Positions 10,098 through 22,085 of a stretch of DNA of 64,000 nt are shown here, one piece after another (the stretch's first letter is position 1; each line of letters opens with the position of its first letter). Origin of the DNA: Macrostomum hystrix (taxonomy: Eukaryota > Platyhelminthes > Macrostomidae); assembly GCA_950097015.1 (NCBI GenBank), contig CATNEN010000007.1:11719001-11783000 (forward strand), in the 5' to 3' direction. The notes under the pieces were generated by a model. That model had not been told where the DNA came from. It made no database searches and saw only the letters and a program-made list of their open reading frames with translations. The position numbers and the translations under genes are program-made.

Positions 10098-10640
10098 TCA
10101 GTCGTCATCGTCTCCAGCTGATCCGCGGGGCTTCGGCCCGCCGGCCGGCCGGGACATGATGATCTCATCCACGCTGAGCACGGTGCAGGCCGAGCGGCAG
10201 GCCAGACGCAGGGCCCACTGTTTCACGAGCAGCAAATCGGAGAGGCCCTTCTCGGCCACGTTGGTAACAGCGGTCTCGCCAGTCTCGGGGTCGCAGAAGA
10301 CGCCGGTGTGTTTCTTGCCAGCGGCCAGCTCGGCGTGAATCTTGCTTAGTGTCTCGGCGCCGTTCAGGCAGCAGTTGGTGGCGAGGGTCTTCACTACGGC
10401 ATCCAGGGCGTTAGCGAAGCGGGAGATGGCGTACTGCTCCAGGCCAGGTTCGGCCTCGGCTGCGGCGGCCAGCTTCACGGCCAAAGCGGCTTCGGTGGCG
10501 CCGCCGCCGGACACGAAGCGGGCATTGCGGGTGAGCGCCTTGTAGGTGTTGACACCATCGTCAACGGCCCGCTCGAGGTCGTCTAGTAGGTTCTCAGTGC
10601 TGGCGCGCAGCAGCACCGTTGAGATCTTGCAGTTGTCCTC
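10098..10640 (-). CDS. CCT8: T-complex protein 1 subunit theta, exon 3 (C-terminus)
   Basis: Last coding exon of CCT8, part of the eight-subunit cytosolic TRiC chaperonin that folds actin, tubulin and WD40 proteins. It starts after the acceptor CACTGCCAG (10641-10649) with EDNCKIS and contains the equatorial-domain motif DDLERAVDDGVNTYK and the nucleotide-contact motif SGGGATEAAL. It ends VDEIIMSRPAGGPKPRG with an acidic tail DDDD, as expected for theta. It joins exon 2 in phase 0. Confidence 0.95.
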   Translation of the reverse strand, partial: EDNCKISTVLLRASTENLLDDLERAVDDGVNTYKALTRNARFVSGGGATEAALAVKLAAAAEAEPGLEQYAISRFANALDAVVKTLATNCCLNGAETLSKIHAELAAGKKHTGVFCDPETGETAVTNVAEKGLSDLLLVKQWALRLACRSACTVLSVDEIIMSRPAGGPKPRGSAGDDDD

Positions 10641-11293
10641 CTGGCAGTGGTTTTATTGGATATTGCTAATATACAAATAGCCCATCAGCCAATTAGGTTA
10701 TGTGCTTAGGCGCCCTTTAAATCAGCAAATGGAGAGAACTGATTTAGCCTCTGGTTAGGGGCGGAGCACAGTGGGTAATGAAGTGAGTTTGGTAACTAAG
10801 CATAGGTTTACTTTAACCTTTAACCACATTGACTTAATACCTATGCACAGCCGGCAATATCTGGTAGGGGAAGGAACACAGTGGGTAACATCTGGTAGGG
10901 GGAGGAACACAGTGGCTAACATCTGGTAGGGGGAGGAACACAGTGGCTAACATCTGGTAGGGGGAGGAACACAGTGGGTACATCTGGTAGGGGGAGGAAC
11001 ACAGTGGCTAACATCTGGTAGGGGGGAGGAACACAGTGGCTAACATCTGGTAGGGGGAGGAACACAGTGGCTAACATCTGGTAGGGGGAGGAACACAGTG
11101 GCTAACATCTGGTAGGGGGAGGAACACAGTGGGTACATCTGGTAGGGAGAGGAACACAGTGGGGTAGGTTATACAAAGATTTTGAATCAGAAAGGCCACC
11201 TTTTGAAAGATGGCAGATTGAGACAAAGTACTAAAATATGTAAAAACTGTATTTTAGCATCCGTCGCTACTGTTGCATTCTCGAATTGCTTAC
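10641..11293 (-). other. CCT8 intron 2 carrying a 31-bp array
   Basis: A 653-bp GT-AG intron (donor GAG|GTAAGC at 11293). Nearly half of it is the minisatellite listed separately. Confidence 0.9.
10858..11165. repeat. 31-bp minisatellite, about 10 copies
   Basis: Unit ACATCTGGTAGGGGGAGGAA followed by CACAGTGGCTA; two copies are shortened at GGGTACATC. It lies wholly in CCT8 intron 2. The G-runs (GGTAGGGGGAGG) on the plus strand recur every 31 bp and could support G-quadruplex formation. Confidence 0.95.
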
Positions 11294-11944
11294 CTCAAAA
11301 ACCACCACATTGGTGTCGCCGACCTCCTCGGTGAACACGCGCGAGCAGGAGCCCATTTCTTCGGCGGTGGGAGTGGTGAGGCGCGGCAGGGCGGTGGCGC
11401 CAGTGGCGGTGGCCAGGCGGCGCAGGTCGAACTTGGAGGACACTCGCAGCGCCATGATGTTGTAGTGGTTGAGGTAGTGCAGCGCCAGCTCGCCAATCTT
11501 GCCGCCGCTCACCACTACGCGGGCGCCGGCCTCGGACAGGGCGCGCACCTGCGCCTCCATAATGCGCTCTTCCTCAGCGGAGAAGTTGGCCAGCTCGGCC
11601 GCCGTCTCCATCAGGACGGTGCCTTTCGTCTCCGTCTGTAAGAAGTCAACCGGGCAGGCGAACACCGCAACCTTGACGCGGCCGACGTCAGTTACATGGG
11701 TGACGTCACCTTCGGCGGCGCGCCGGAAGACCATGCCGCCGATGAGGCGCGAGCCTTCGACGGAGCCGCCGAGCACTTTGCAGACGCGGACGCGGTCGAC
11801 ATCGAAGTGGCCGCTCAGCGGCAGCACGCTGATGCAGGCCTCGCTGATGAGGCGGGCCAGGCGGTTGTGCAGGCCGAACTGCTTGGACATCACGGCGCAG
11901 CGGATCAGCGGCTCCACCTGAGCCAGGTCACGGATATCGGTCAC
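11294..11944 (-). CDS. CCT8: T-complex protein 1 subunit theta, exon 2
   Basis: Exactly 217 codons in phase 0. It encodes intermediate and apical domains: VMSKQFG, SGHFDVDRVRVCKVLGG, ETKGTVLMETAAELANFS, VVVSGGKIGELALHY, ATGATALPRLT and EVGDTNVVVFE, each matching the theta subunit order. The acceptor CCCAACAG precedes 11944 and the donor GAG|GTAAGC follows 11294. Confidence 0.95.
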
Positions 11945-12135
11945 CTGTTGGGGAGATTGAATGGGATGGCGGTGTGCAGTCTGAGCTCACTGTGGCTACT
12001 GTGGATTTTTATTGTCGGATGTGGCACCGCGGCAACGATACACTGTGGTGAGCTGTGTCACAGGCATGGGCCCCATTTCACAGCTCAAAAGTAACAATAT
12101 ATGCCCTGCTCTACACAGTACTTTAGGCAGCTGAC

Positions 12136-12585
12136 CTGTCCCACCACCTGGTCGTCCAGCATCTTCTGCGCCATCTCGTACGCCTTCTCGTAGCCGGCCA
12201 CAACCTCGGTGGGGCTGAGGCCCATGCGCAGGACGCTCTCGGCCTCCTTAAGCAGGAAGCCGGCCAGCATTAGGCAGAGGTTGGTGCCGTCTCCGGCCTC
12301 CTGTTCCTGCTGCTTGCTGGCTAGCACAAGCATCTTCGCGGCCGGGTGGGCCACCTCCAGCTCCTGCAGCACGGTGGCGGCATCCTTAGTAACGAAGTAC
12401 TTGCCGATATGGTTGATGACAATCTTGTTCATGCCAACTGGGCCGTAGCAGGTGCTGGTCATACCGCTTATCTGGCAGCAGGCCTCGATGTTGCGGAAGA
12501 CAGCCTCGTCCATCCCGGCATAATGGCGGGCGCCGTCCTTCAGCATTGAATAGAAGCCTGGGGCTCGGGGTACGTGCAGTGCCAT
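12136..12585 (-). CDS. CCT8: T-complex protein 1 subunit theta, exon 1
   Basis: Starts with MALHVPRAPGFYSMLKDGA, the typical theta N-terminus, at ATG 12583-12585. The nucleotide-binding motifs TCYGPVGMNK, TKDAATVLQEL and QEQEAGDGTN are present. It is 150 codons in phase 0 with donor CAG|GTCAGC. Together the three exons give 547 residues, essentially the full length of the family, so the gene is complete. A CAACTTGCAG acceptor-like site just upstream of the start (about 12611) could be a 5' UTR splice or spliced-leader site. Confidence 0.96.
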
Positions 12586-13107
12586 AATTGAGCGGAGTGG
12601 GTGGCTGCAGCTGCAAGTTGAGCAAGAGGCATTGTGCTGGCATGCATGTGCAGGTAGACATTCACTCTAAATTTCTATTTCTCTGTTGCCACGACTAGCC
12701 GCTCCCTAACAATGCAGTCCTCTAACCCTATCGTTGATGATAATCCAGCAAACAGCTGTGACCTGAGCCTACATCAAGGTCTGCATTCTTCAGCGAATCT
12801 TCAACGAAGCTAAACAAAGGCACAAATGGAAAATGGGTGAACTAAAACAAATCCGCGAGTGTATTGTTACTAGTGTATTCATCATAGCACAAATTTTGCA
12901 TTTATAAATTATAAAAATCATATAAAGAAGCAGCACGAGCGCTAGAATTATGACAGGCTACTAGCCGGATTGTACTTTGCCTGTAAGAAAGCAAATTGAT
13001 TGCTAATGCCAGCTACGGAATCTTCAGGGAGACGGAATCTCCCTGAAATACTACTTCCTAATTTGTGCCGACAGACTAACCGATTGGAGCGGACAGGTAT
13101 AAGCCTG
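12586..13107. other. CCT8 5' flank, no gene recognised
   Basis: Presumed promoter and 5' UTR of CCT8. There is no TATA box at an obvious position and no coding potential. Confidence 0.4.
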
Positions 13108-13378
13108 CTGGCCCATAAGTGTGCTAATGATTAACCCCGCTGGCTTATCAGTGTGCTAATGATTAACCCCGCTGGCTTATCAGTGTGCTGATGATTAACC
13201 CCGCTGGCTTATCAGTGTGCTGATCATTAACCCTGTTGACTTTTCAGTGTGCTGATGATTAACCCCGCTGGCTTATCAGTGTGCTGATGATTAACCCCGC
13301 TGGCTTAACAGTGTGCTGATGATTAATCCCGCTGACTTTTCAGTGTGCTGATGATTAACCCCGCTGACTTTTCAGTGG
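13108..13378. repeat. 32-bp minisatellite, about 8 copies
   Basis: Unit GCTGGCTTATCAGTGTGCTA followed by ATGATTAACCCC, with variants (GTTGACTTTTC, AACAGTG). It lies between CCT8 and POC1. Confidence 0.95.
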
Positions 13379-13713
13379 CTGGATTAGCAGCATACAGATA
13401 AGCAAATAGACAGATCGGGCCCGCCCTGATCTGCTGGGTGCCACAGCAACAGTTCAAAATGAGCGACATAATGTCGTTTAACATTCAAAAAATATAACTC
13501 GTGATATGATAAATAGTAAGTAAAAAAGGTTCAGGCAGGACGGAAGTAGAATCGCGTAAGTGAAGCCGGTTTCTATGGTACTATGCTACTAATAGCAACG
13601 GAATGGTCCACTAAAAAAACAAACCCACAGGATGGCAGTCAATGCCAGCAGGGTGAGATTTGGAATCTTTCTTGTAGAGGGCTAAATGAGTGACAGCAGC
13701 CAGGGATCCGGTA

Positions 13714-13803
13714 TCATTTGCGGGATGCGGGCCGCTGGGAGTCCAGCACATCCTTCAGCTTGTTCTCTGTCAGTGTGAGCCGCTGCTCCAGGATGGACAC
13801 GGT
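13714..13803 (-). CDS. POC1: POC1 centriolar WD40 protein, last exon
   Basis: Encodes TVSILEQRLTLTENKLKDVL, the conserved C-terminal coiled coil of POC1 proteins, followed by a short tail and TGA. The acceptor is CATTGCAG; the intron of 93 bp (13804-13896) happens to keep an open frame. Confidence 0.93.
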   Translation of the reverse strand, partial: TVSILEQRLTLTENKLKDVLDSQRPASRK

Positions 13804-13896
13804 CTGCAATGATAGGTGTGAGCAGGGAGATGCAGGACACTGCTTATAACTGCCGTGGCGCATGATCACAACACAAACTTCTGTGGTTGAGCAAAC

Positions 13897-14229
13897 CTGC
13901 GTGAGAATGTCCAGCTGCCTGACAACATGCTCCAGCGTGTTGGAAATCACAGGCGGCACTGAGCCCAGCTGCTGCTGCTGCTGATTCGGAGCAGCCGCTC
14001 CGTTTGCATTGACGGGAGTCGCTAGACTCGGCCGCGGTAGGCTGTCATCGAAAGCTGATGATGGACCGCGGCCGGAGCCGCCGCCGTGACGGCCAACATC
14101 GGTAACGAGGCGTGAGCTGCTAGCCAGCTCGGTTGACCGATGTCCAGCCAGCTGTTGTCCGGGTTGGCGTCCCGTCCGACTGTCCGGCTGCCTGCGAGGC
14201 TGTCCGGGCTGCGATTGAGGTGGCGGAGA
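13897..14229 (-). CDS. POC1: POC1 centriolar WD40 protein, linker exon
   Basis: 111 codons in phase 0 at both ends. The first part is a low-complexity linker rich in P, Q, S, G and R including five consecutive Q; the end is SNTLEHVVRQLDILTQ, which leads directly into the coiled coil of the last exon. The acceptor is AAAGCCAG|TCT (14230-14233) and the donor CAG|GTTTGC. Confidence 0.88.
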
Positions 14230-14315
14230 CTGGCTTTAAGGGATTAAACCCAAAAGAGAACTGACCAGCGGCCTCACCCAGTTGCCATGAGTATGAAATG
14301 CTCAGAAAGACTCAC

Positions 14316-14717
14316 CTCGGCATACTCAATGGTCTCCGGCTCCTGAATGCCGGCCTCCCTGTCGAAGTTGGTCTTCCACAGGAACACCTGCTGGTCAGCA
14401 CCGCCGGAGGCAAAGTTGGTGCCCTGGGCGCTGAAGGCGCAAGCGGTGACGGCGCCGTCGTGCCCGCGGAGCGTATAGATGAGCCGGCCCTCCAACAGGT
14501 CGTACAGGCGCAGGGTGGAGTCGTCACCACAGGACAGCAGAAAGTTGCCGCTAGGATGAAAGGCGATGCCGTTGACGGCACCTTCATGCACTGGGTAGTG
14601 CTGCACCAGCTTGTTCATGCGGATGTCCCAAATCTTAACGGAGCCGTCCGAGGCCGCCGCGGCCACGCAGTTGCCGGCCGGGTGAAACTGCACATTGTTG
14701 ACAAGGCCACCGTGCTC
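14316..14717 (-). CDS. POC1: POC1 centriolar WD40 protein, WD repeats 6-7
   Basis: Starts [15 protein letters not shown] after an ATAG acceptor and continues through [20 protein letters not shown], then [20 protein letters not shown], then [17 protein letters not shown], which closes the propeller. All are hallmark POC1 segments. It is 134 codons, phase 0, donor GAG|GTGAGT. Confidence 0.95.
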
Positions 14718-15317
14718 CTATCCAACATGATGATAAAAATGAATAGCCATTATAAAAATGATGAAAAAAGTTGTGATTTAAGAAAAATCGAGCAAAAGTG
14801 CATTACAAGCCTTTGTAATGTGTCCAGGGGTGTCATGTGTCCAGGGGTGTCGCGATTTAGCAGTTGGATTTAGCAGCGTGAATTAATGCAGTCAAAACTT
14901 TATATTTAGAAACTTTTTGGACCAAAACTGTGTCAAAAACTCCTACCAATAATTCATTTTGAAATTTTAGCGTTTTATAACTAAGTTTGGTGTTGAACCT
15001 ACAACTTAATGAGATTTGAATCCTCGTACATTCATAACGACGGCTACCAGCTCACCGGAGGGGGGCATAAAGTGATAGTTCAATCTGGTTTTATAGCTCT
15101 GCCCTCTTTCTCACGTCTTTACGCCGCCTTCTGATTGGCCGCCTCTCAACTTCTCGCCTCTTTCTCTTACCCAGTCGCGCACCTGTTATTGCACCTGTTA
15201 CACCTTGTTATCTTGACAGATTTCTCTTTCTCCCACTCGACTAACTGCTGGCTAGCCTAAAAGTTATTTTTACGTATTTTTCGACAAGGAGAGAGCTTCT
15301 CTCCCACTCCGAATCAC

Positions 15318-15851
15318 CTGGAAGGTGCTGATGCAGTCCTGTGACTGGCAGTCCCAGAGACGCACTGTCTTATCGTCGGAGCCGGATACTATGAGGCGGC
15401 CCTCCGGACTGAATTTTGCGCACTTCACCCAGTTGACGTGGCGGCTGAGGGAGAAAAGGAACTTCTGCCGGTGCACTGTCCACACCTTCACTGTCTTGTC
15501 ATCCGAGGCGGTCAGTAGGCGCTCATTGTCTGCGGTGAAGTCGACCGCCCTGACGCCGGCTGTATGGCCGCGAAAGGCCGTGCTCTCGCCTTTGACACTA
15601 GGAGTCCATAGGCGGACGGTTTTGTCGCGCGAGGCCGAGGCCACTAGCTGGCCGGTGGGCGAGAAGCGCACCCCCAGCACCGGCTCCTTGTGGCCCATGA
15701 AGCGGAAGGCGCGGGACTGCGGCCTGAAGTTCCATATGGTGAGGTTGCAGTCAAGGGAACCCGAGACCAGCTGCTTTCCATTAGGCGAGAAGTCGACGCT
15801 TGTTATGGCGTCCTTGTGGCCCTTGAAGTGAATTTCTAGCGCCGGGTCCTC
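15318..15851 (-). CDS. POC1: POC1 centriolar WD40 protein, WD repeats 1-5
   Basis: Starts [20 protein letters not shown] after a TGCTTTCAG acceptor and runs through [57 protein letters not shown] and [22 protein letters not shown]1 stabilises centriole microtubule triplets and basal bodies. In the family only a handful of residues precede AEDP, so just a tiny first exon with the ATG is missing; I did not find it upstream. The four exons give about 452 residues, a normal family length. Confidence 0.96.
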
Positions 15852-18459
15852 CTGAAAGCAGACAAAAGAGTAAAATGACTATTCTATAGATAAACCTAGC
15901 ACTGTGCATACAAAAAACAGATTACAATGCATCTGGTCATGCATTTGGAAATGTACATTTACTTGTGGACTTATTGCTTACTACTAACTTGTGATTCAAT
16001 ATCAAGTAAAGTTAGCTCATATGAGAATAAGTCACATATTATAATTATCTATAAACTAGATAATTCTCTTCTAGATATACAATATATAATAGAGATTTGT
16101 CATATGTATAAAAATACTAATATGCTTTTTTGGTAGAAATAGCTCTAAATGTCAAAATATTTGGACCCTTAATGCTTATAAAAATAAATTAGAACTTGAT
16201 ATAATTTGCATTGAATGGCCACCTGAATATTATCTTGTTTGTGAACAAGTTTACTTTATGTCCCTCAATATTAATTTACAGTGTGTCAATTGATCCAAGT
16301 TAAAACTTATATCTCAAACCTATGAAAATTGTCTAGTTGACTGTTTTTGGTCTAGGCCACAACACTAGTGGTGAGATCTTTTGTCAAGAAAAATGCTATA
16401 TCGAATCCCTATTGATGTTGTTTAACCTCAGGGAAGTAAGTAAAGAAAGAAGCCTCATTATTGGATGCATAAAAGCCAATGTAAGGGCATGGTATTCAGG
16501 TTTTAAAAGTTAACTATTTAGTCAACTTAAGTTAGCAACACAATATTTTAAAGCCTGCTTTCAGTCTCAAGGAAAAGCAAGCTATTTCAGTTAATTATGG
16601 TCCATATAAAGCATATTAAAATTAAAGCTGCAAAGCTCTGCAACTAAAAACTTAGGTTGTCAAATATATATTTTTACATTTTCCCTATGCATATCCATAT
16701 CTTTAAAATTTTCATAAATCCAATCTACATATGTAACTAAATAAAGTTTGTGTGCTACTGTCTGAACCATATCTCACAAGCAATGACTTCAGATCAACCA
16801 ATTATTGAGGGCCCAACAAAAGCCCGTAACATACTGGGGTCTAGGAAAAAAAGTAACAATACAAGGTACATAGGTGGTTGAATATATATAAGAGCATTAT
16901 TTCTTAGGACACTTTCAGGGTAGAACCCCTACAGTACCCCACAAAATATAGATAGGCAATAAGGCATTTAAATATATAGAGCTTGAGTTCACATCACACC
17001 AGGGAATTACGAATTTCCAATGTTGGCAGTCTAAATAATTGTCTAACTAATATAAATTATGTGAAATCTTGGCTAGCTATCTCTAGCCCCTCCCAACAGC
17101 CAGGAAATACACAACCTACAAGGTAAATGTGACATAAAAATTTCTAAGGAAAAGACTATATATCTCAAAGTTTCCACTAGGAAAAGATCCACAATTATAC
17201 AGTAATTATCAGCATTTGTTCAAATTTAGTAATTATATTTAGTATAGTAGATTGATATTACTTATAATATTACAGAAATGTACAATATTAAAATGTTTGT
17301 TCTGACAAGTTTACTATTTTTCTAGGAAAATTCACACTTAACTATAGGAACTTCTCATTTGAAGAATATTGAGGAGATAAAACTCTAATTTGACAAGTAG
17401 GCCTATCTACTTGTGTCATAGAATATTTAAAGCCCATTATAGACAACTGCCAAGCCCTTAGGTAAGAAGTGGTATATAACTAAGAATATATCCACTATGA
17501 CCCATTGCACTATAGGGACAGCAGCTGTGCCAAAAGTCCACATAGCTGGAGATAGCCATTGTGACTCTAGGCAAAGAGTGAGTAAAAACTAGGCAACAGA
17601 GACATGGCAGCTATGTCCCTAGGAATTAGGAGTTAGATGTACAGCCACTGTGACCTATGTCCCTAGTCATAGAAAATTATTAATTATTCTTTGCTAGCTA
17701 ATTTATAATTATGGCAATCCTCTTGTTTTGCATATTTAATTGTTTTACAAAAGATAAATACTTTCTTAACTAATGCAAGTGTAACAGGGCTTATGCCTCT
17801 ACTTTTCTCTCTTGGTAGCGTATCTCTCAGCATGAACAGTTTATCTTTCTAAGGCACTGGTCTCCTATTCTCCAGTCTTTGCTAGGCGTTTTCTGTGGAT
17901 CAGAGGGTCACAGCCTCAAATAACCAACTCAACACTTAAACACCTTCTTGCTCACTGCTCAGTTATAGCTTATTAGCTTTTTGCCACACTGGCACTTTGC
18001 TTTGTCCCACAGGAATTGCAGTCGTTTACATACACAGAAAAAGGTTTGTTAAAATGAATGAATTGGACAGAATATTTATAATATTTTACATATAAAAATA
18101 TTTAGCGCATTTAAACAAAGAGCATAGGTACAAATTTGGCTTATTAAAAAATGATAAAAGCATCCCTACTACACAAGTAAATATTTTAACTTCAAAAAGT
18201 TTTTGAATGACATAGCAGTGCATAGAAAACTCTTTCTCTGTATTAAAAGCAATAGAGAGAAGAGAATCTGTGGGGGGACTAAGCTGGGAAGATGATTTCA
18301 TTATTACCTTATTAGCTTGCCTTGCCTTGTTACCTAATTTCTTACAATCAATGTTACAATATTTTCTGGGTGGCACACTAATACACCATCTGAGTGCACA
18401 ACTATGACATCTGATTGGCTTATTGGTTGTTATTTTTCTTGCTAGTCATTTTCCTTTTT
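15852..18459. other. AT-rich gene-poor stretch upstream of POC1
   Basis: Strongly AT-rich, with no open frame of interest apart from a 96-codon frame without features. It should contain the POC1 promoter and first exon. I see no clear repeat, RNA gene or transposon termini. Confidence 0.45.
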
Positions 18460-18890
18460 TTGTTTATAACCTTTTAAACTTTCCTGGACTCAGGATTTCC
18501 CGACTTCAATCCTGACTTCTAATACAGACGCATTAGAAGTCGGGAATTCCCAACTCGAATCTGTAAGGGGGGACCATTACAAATTTGTAATATGTATATA
18601 TATATTTGTATTTGTATATGTTATTCAAGTTTAAGAAAATAATATAATATTTATATTATTTGTTAAATAATATTTGTATATGTAATTAAAGTTTAAGAAA
18701 ATAATTCGAGTCGGAAATGGATCTGCAAAATTTGTTATGGTCCCCCCTTACAGATTCAAGCCGGGATTCGAGTTGGGATTTGAGTCGGGATTTGAGTTGG
18801 GAATTCTTGACTTTAAATGCATCTGCACTAGAAGTCAGGATTGGAGTCGGGAAATCCTGAGTCAGGGAAAGTTTAAAAGGTTTGTTTATA
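18460..18890. mobile_element. foldback MITE with 9-bp target duplication (Mutator-like)
   Basis: The element spans 18469-18881 (413 bp) and is flanked on both sides by TTGTTTATA. Its ends are inverted repeats beginning ACCTTTTAAACTTTCC and extending about 105-140 bp: the left arm GACTCAGGATTTCCCGACT recurs reverse-complemented on the right. The right arm is longer because CCCGACTCAAAT/CCCAACTCGAAT steps are duplicated. Both arms end at a GGGGGGACCAT / ATGGTCCCCCC block. Long inverted termini with a 9-bp duplication are the pattern of Mutator-superfamily (MULE) non-autonomous elements. There is no coding sequence. Confidence 0.88.
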
Positions 18891-20229
18891 TTTATATTTT
18901 CTTGATAAAGAAATCATTAGGCCTAAAAGTGCCATTGTGAATTGGATTTGAATTAAATGTCAACTAGAGGATCACGAAGTTTAAATCTTGCTTTCACAAA
19001 CAAAATAATTAACAATTTAACTTTAAAGACTTCAAAGTTAGATAGATTTTGTTTTAATTATAAAAAATGCTAGTGAACTGGAAAACAAAGAATTTAGGCC
19101 ATACAAAAACAAAAATCCAAATGACAATAGACATAAATAATGTATCATTATTAATTCGTCTCTCTAGTGAAAATCAAAGGCGACAACTAATTCCATCTAA
19201 AAAATTAAGTTGGATGCATACTTTAATGGTTGTCAGACACTGAACTTCTTGGAAACAAGTTAATTAACTGGTTGTTATTATATATTGCAAATTGTAGACT
19301 TGACAGATAACTTTAAGAAGAATTAAAGTCTTTAAGTGTGACTCTTACTAGCAGAATTAAATAAGCTTGTTTTAACGTTTAATGTTATTGTTTGCAATCA
19401 GTATTCATTTTAATTAAATGCCTAAATTGCCTAAGAAGTCAGCTAATCCGTAGTCTACATATGTTAGAAAAGCACTGTAGCTAAATGGCATGACTACATA
19501 TTTTAAGTTAAAAAGTAATACAGTTTATGTAAATAATAGACTTGATTTTCGATTTTAAATTTTATTTTGTAATTTTATAAAGTCTAAAAAAAGTGTTGCT
19601 TACAATAACTGTCTGCTACAGATAAAAGCGACTGGCTTTGTTTTACCTTGCCTAATCGACTTAATCTGATAAGCATATTTTTGCAAATTTAAATACGTGT
19701 TTCCTTCATCATTAATTTGCTTCTATATTATTTTAATTAGGACTCATTAGGAGTTAGCTCATTCACTATGCCAACTCGAATCTACTCAAACTTCTAAACG
19801 TACTGCATCTTTGCACTGATTTTCCGAATCAATGCAGTTATTTCTTCGTTGGTGACTTTAGAATAAAGTATAGAAATCGCATTAAAAAACCTTCCTTTAG
19901 GCTTCAGGGTCGACAGGCGACCTGAGTTTAGGCATTTCCTTACTATTTCCTAATAGTAAGGCTTAGAAAAATTCTCAGGTATGTTTTATACACGTTAATA
20001 TATTTGTTCATTGATCTATTTGTCTAGCACATAGCAATCAGCAACTTAGCTTGCTAATAAAACTATTGTTGTGAAAAGTGTTGTGAAGATCTAGTCCAGA
20101 CTCCAGCTAGGCCTATGGCTTGTTTGTAGTTTGCTATTGTAGTTCCCCGACCTTCAAGTCATGAGTCCGACGCGCCTACATTGAGAAAAATGGATAACCT
20201 TGCACCTGATCAGATGATTAAAATGATCA
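18891..20229. other. AT-rich stretch without a gene
   Basis: No coding or repeat structure recognised. Confidence 0.45.
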
Positions 20230-20526
20230 GATGATCATTGTCAACTAGGTGATCATTGTCAACTGGGGATCATTGTAAACTGGGTGATCATTGTCAACTG
20301 GGGTATCATTGTCAACTGAGGGATCATTGTCAACTGTGGGAACATTGTCAACTGGGGGAACATTGTCAACTAGGGGATCATCATCAGCTGGGGGATCATC
20401 AACTGGGGGATCATTGTCAACTGGGGAATCATTGTCAACTGGGAGATCATTGTCAACTGGGGGATCATTGTCAACTGGGTGATCATTGTCAACTGGGTGA
20501 TCATTGTCAACTGGGTGATCATTGTA
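20230..20526. repeat. 18-bp minisatellite, about 16 copies
   Basis: Unit GATCATTGTCAACTGGGK with small deletions and GAACATTG/GATCATCATCAG variants. Since 18 is a multiple of three it stays open on both strands (for example a VDNDHP hexapeptide period on the minus strand), but there is no gene context. Confidence 0.95.
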
Positions 20527-21329
20527 GCTTAAAAAAGCTGAAAATACAGCTGCTAAAAAGTATATACAAGACGAATTAAAAATATTTCTGTTTCCTGAAG
20601 GGGGGCAAAACATGCTAGCCTAGTTAAATATTTAAAAGTTGAATTGTTTCTAAATAGGCCTAATTGATTTTTAAGTATGCCATTGAATAAATAGATGCCA
20701 TCACTAATCTATATATATAAAAGTGAAAACTCTGTCTGTCTGTCTGTCTGTGTGCAACCTTTTGTCTTTATAGACGCCGAAACCGCTCAACCAAATCGCA
20801 CCAAACTTTGCACATACCTAAAACCACCTACGCTGAGTGCAATAGGCTACTCAAATTCCCGAAAAATCATTTCCTTCCTGCTCAAAAGTGCAAAAAACTG
20901 CTCAAAAATCGTCAAAAAATCACTCAATTCGATATATCGTCGCCCCACTTTGTCAGATTTTCTCCAAATTTGATCCACTTACACTTTACATGTTTTCCAA
21001 CAATGCTGTCAATTTTGACCATCTCTACTAAATCCAGAGCAAAGCTGCATCATCTCAAAGTGAGTCACTTTTTGTTTTCCGAGGACAGCCACCCCAACTC
21101 CCCTCCGCCACTCTGCGGGCCAAATTTTATTACAGCCACCCCCTCCCTTCCCCGGGCGCCGAAGCCCCAGACTGTACATTGTATTTCAAGCCGTGAATGT
21201 ACACAGCCCAAACCCCTAGACTGTCTAATGGCCCCCAAGCAACAGCACTGAGACTGAGTGCGGTGAGTGCGGTGGCGTCCCAGTGCGCAGGGCTCTCCGG
21301 TCGATATTTCTCTCCAAGAAAGAGAGAGG

Positions 21330-21941
21330 CTGGCATTGACTGGCTGTCAGAGAGGGCAATTCTGTGTCCTAGAAATGATGCCGCCAATGAAATTAACTAC
21401 CAACTGCTTCAGGAGTTGCCTGCAGGTGCAGTTTTCACCTACAACGTTGACTGATGACACCGCTGTGGAGTATCCTGTTGAGTTTCTGAACTCTCTAGAT
21501 CCTCCTGGAACTCCATCGCACAACTTGCAGCTGAAAGTTGGGGCACCAATTATGCTCCTCCGCAACCTGAATGCGCCAAGGCTGTGTAACGGCACCAGAC
21601 TGATAGTCAGGCGGCTCTTCCCACACGTGATTGAGGCCACAATAATGACTGGATCTGGCAGAGGAGAGTCTGTGTTCGTTCCCCGGATTCCAATTATCCC
21701 CACGGACCTGCCATTTCAGTTCAAGCGACTGCAGTTCCCTGTGAGAGTGTGCTTTGTGATGACTATTAACAAGGCTCAGGGACAGTCGCTGAAGGTGGCT
21801 GGCATCAACCTGGAGACTCCTTGCTTCTCGCATGGGCAGCTTTATGTCGCCTGCTCCCGTGTTGGAACTCCAGCTGGCCTATTCATTTTCGCACCAAGGG
21901 GAAGAACGAAGAATGTGGTGTATCCCCAGGCCTTGAGGTGA
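21330..21941 (+). pseudogene. Helitron Pif1-like helicase, C-terminal fragment with frameshift
   Basis: The first part is read in one frame ([20 protein letters not shown]), which ends at TGA near 21451. The rest continues in another frame as [42 protein letters not shown], then [20 protein letters not shown] and QLYVACSRV, ending KNVVYPQAL. These are helicase motifs V-VI of Helitron-encoded Pif1 proteins. The N-terminal half of the helicase and the Rep domain are absent. Confidence 0.85.
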
Positions 21942-22085
21942 CTCGCAAGCAATTAATAGAAAAGTAGTCACGAATTGACCTTGACCTGTCTAACTCTGAA
22001 CTCTGAAACAGTTTAATTTTGTTTCTTTGACATTGTTATTGTTATGCCATGGCTATTTTCCTTATGTATACGCGTGTACATGCAT

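Noticed and set aside
20245-20613. Acidic VDNDHP repeat protein on the minus strand
   Set aside because: It is the 18-bp minisatellite translated; open on both strands, with no gene context.
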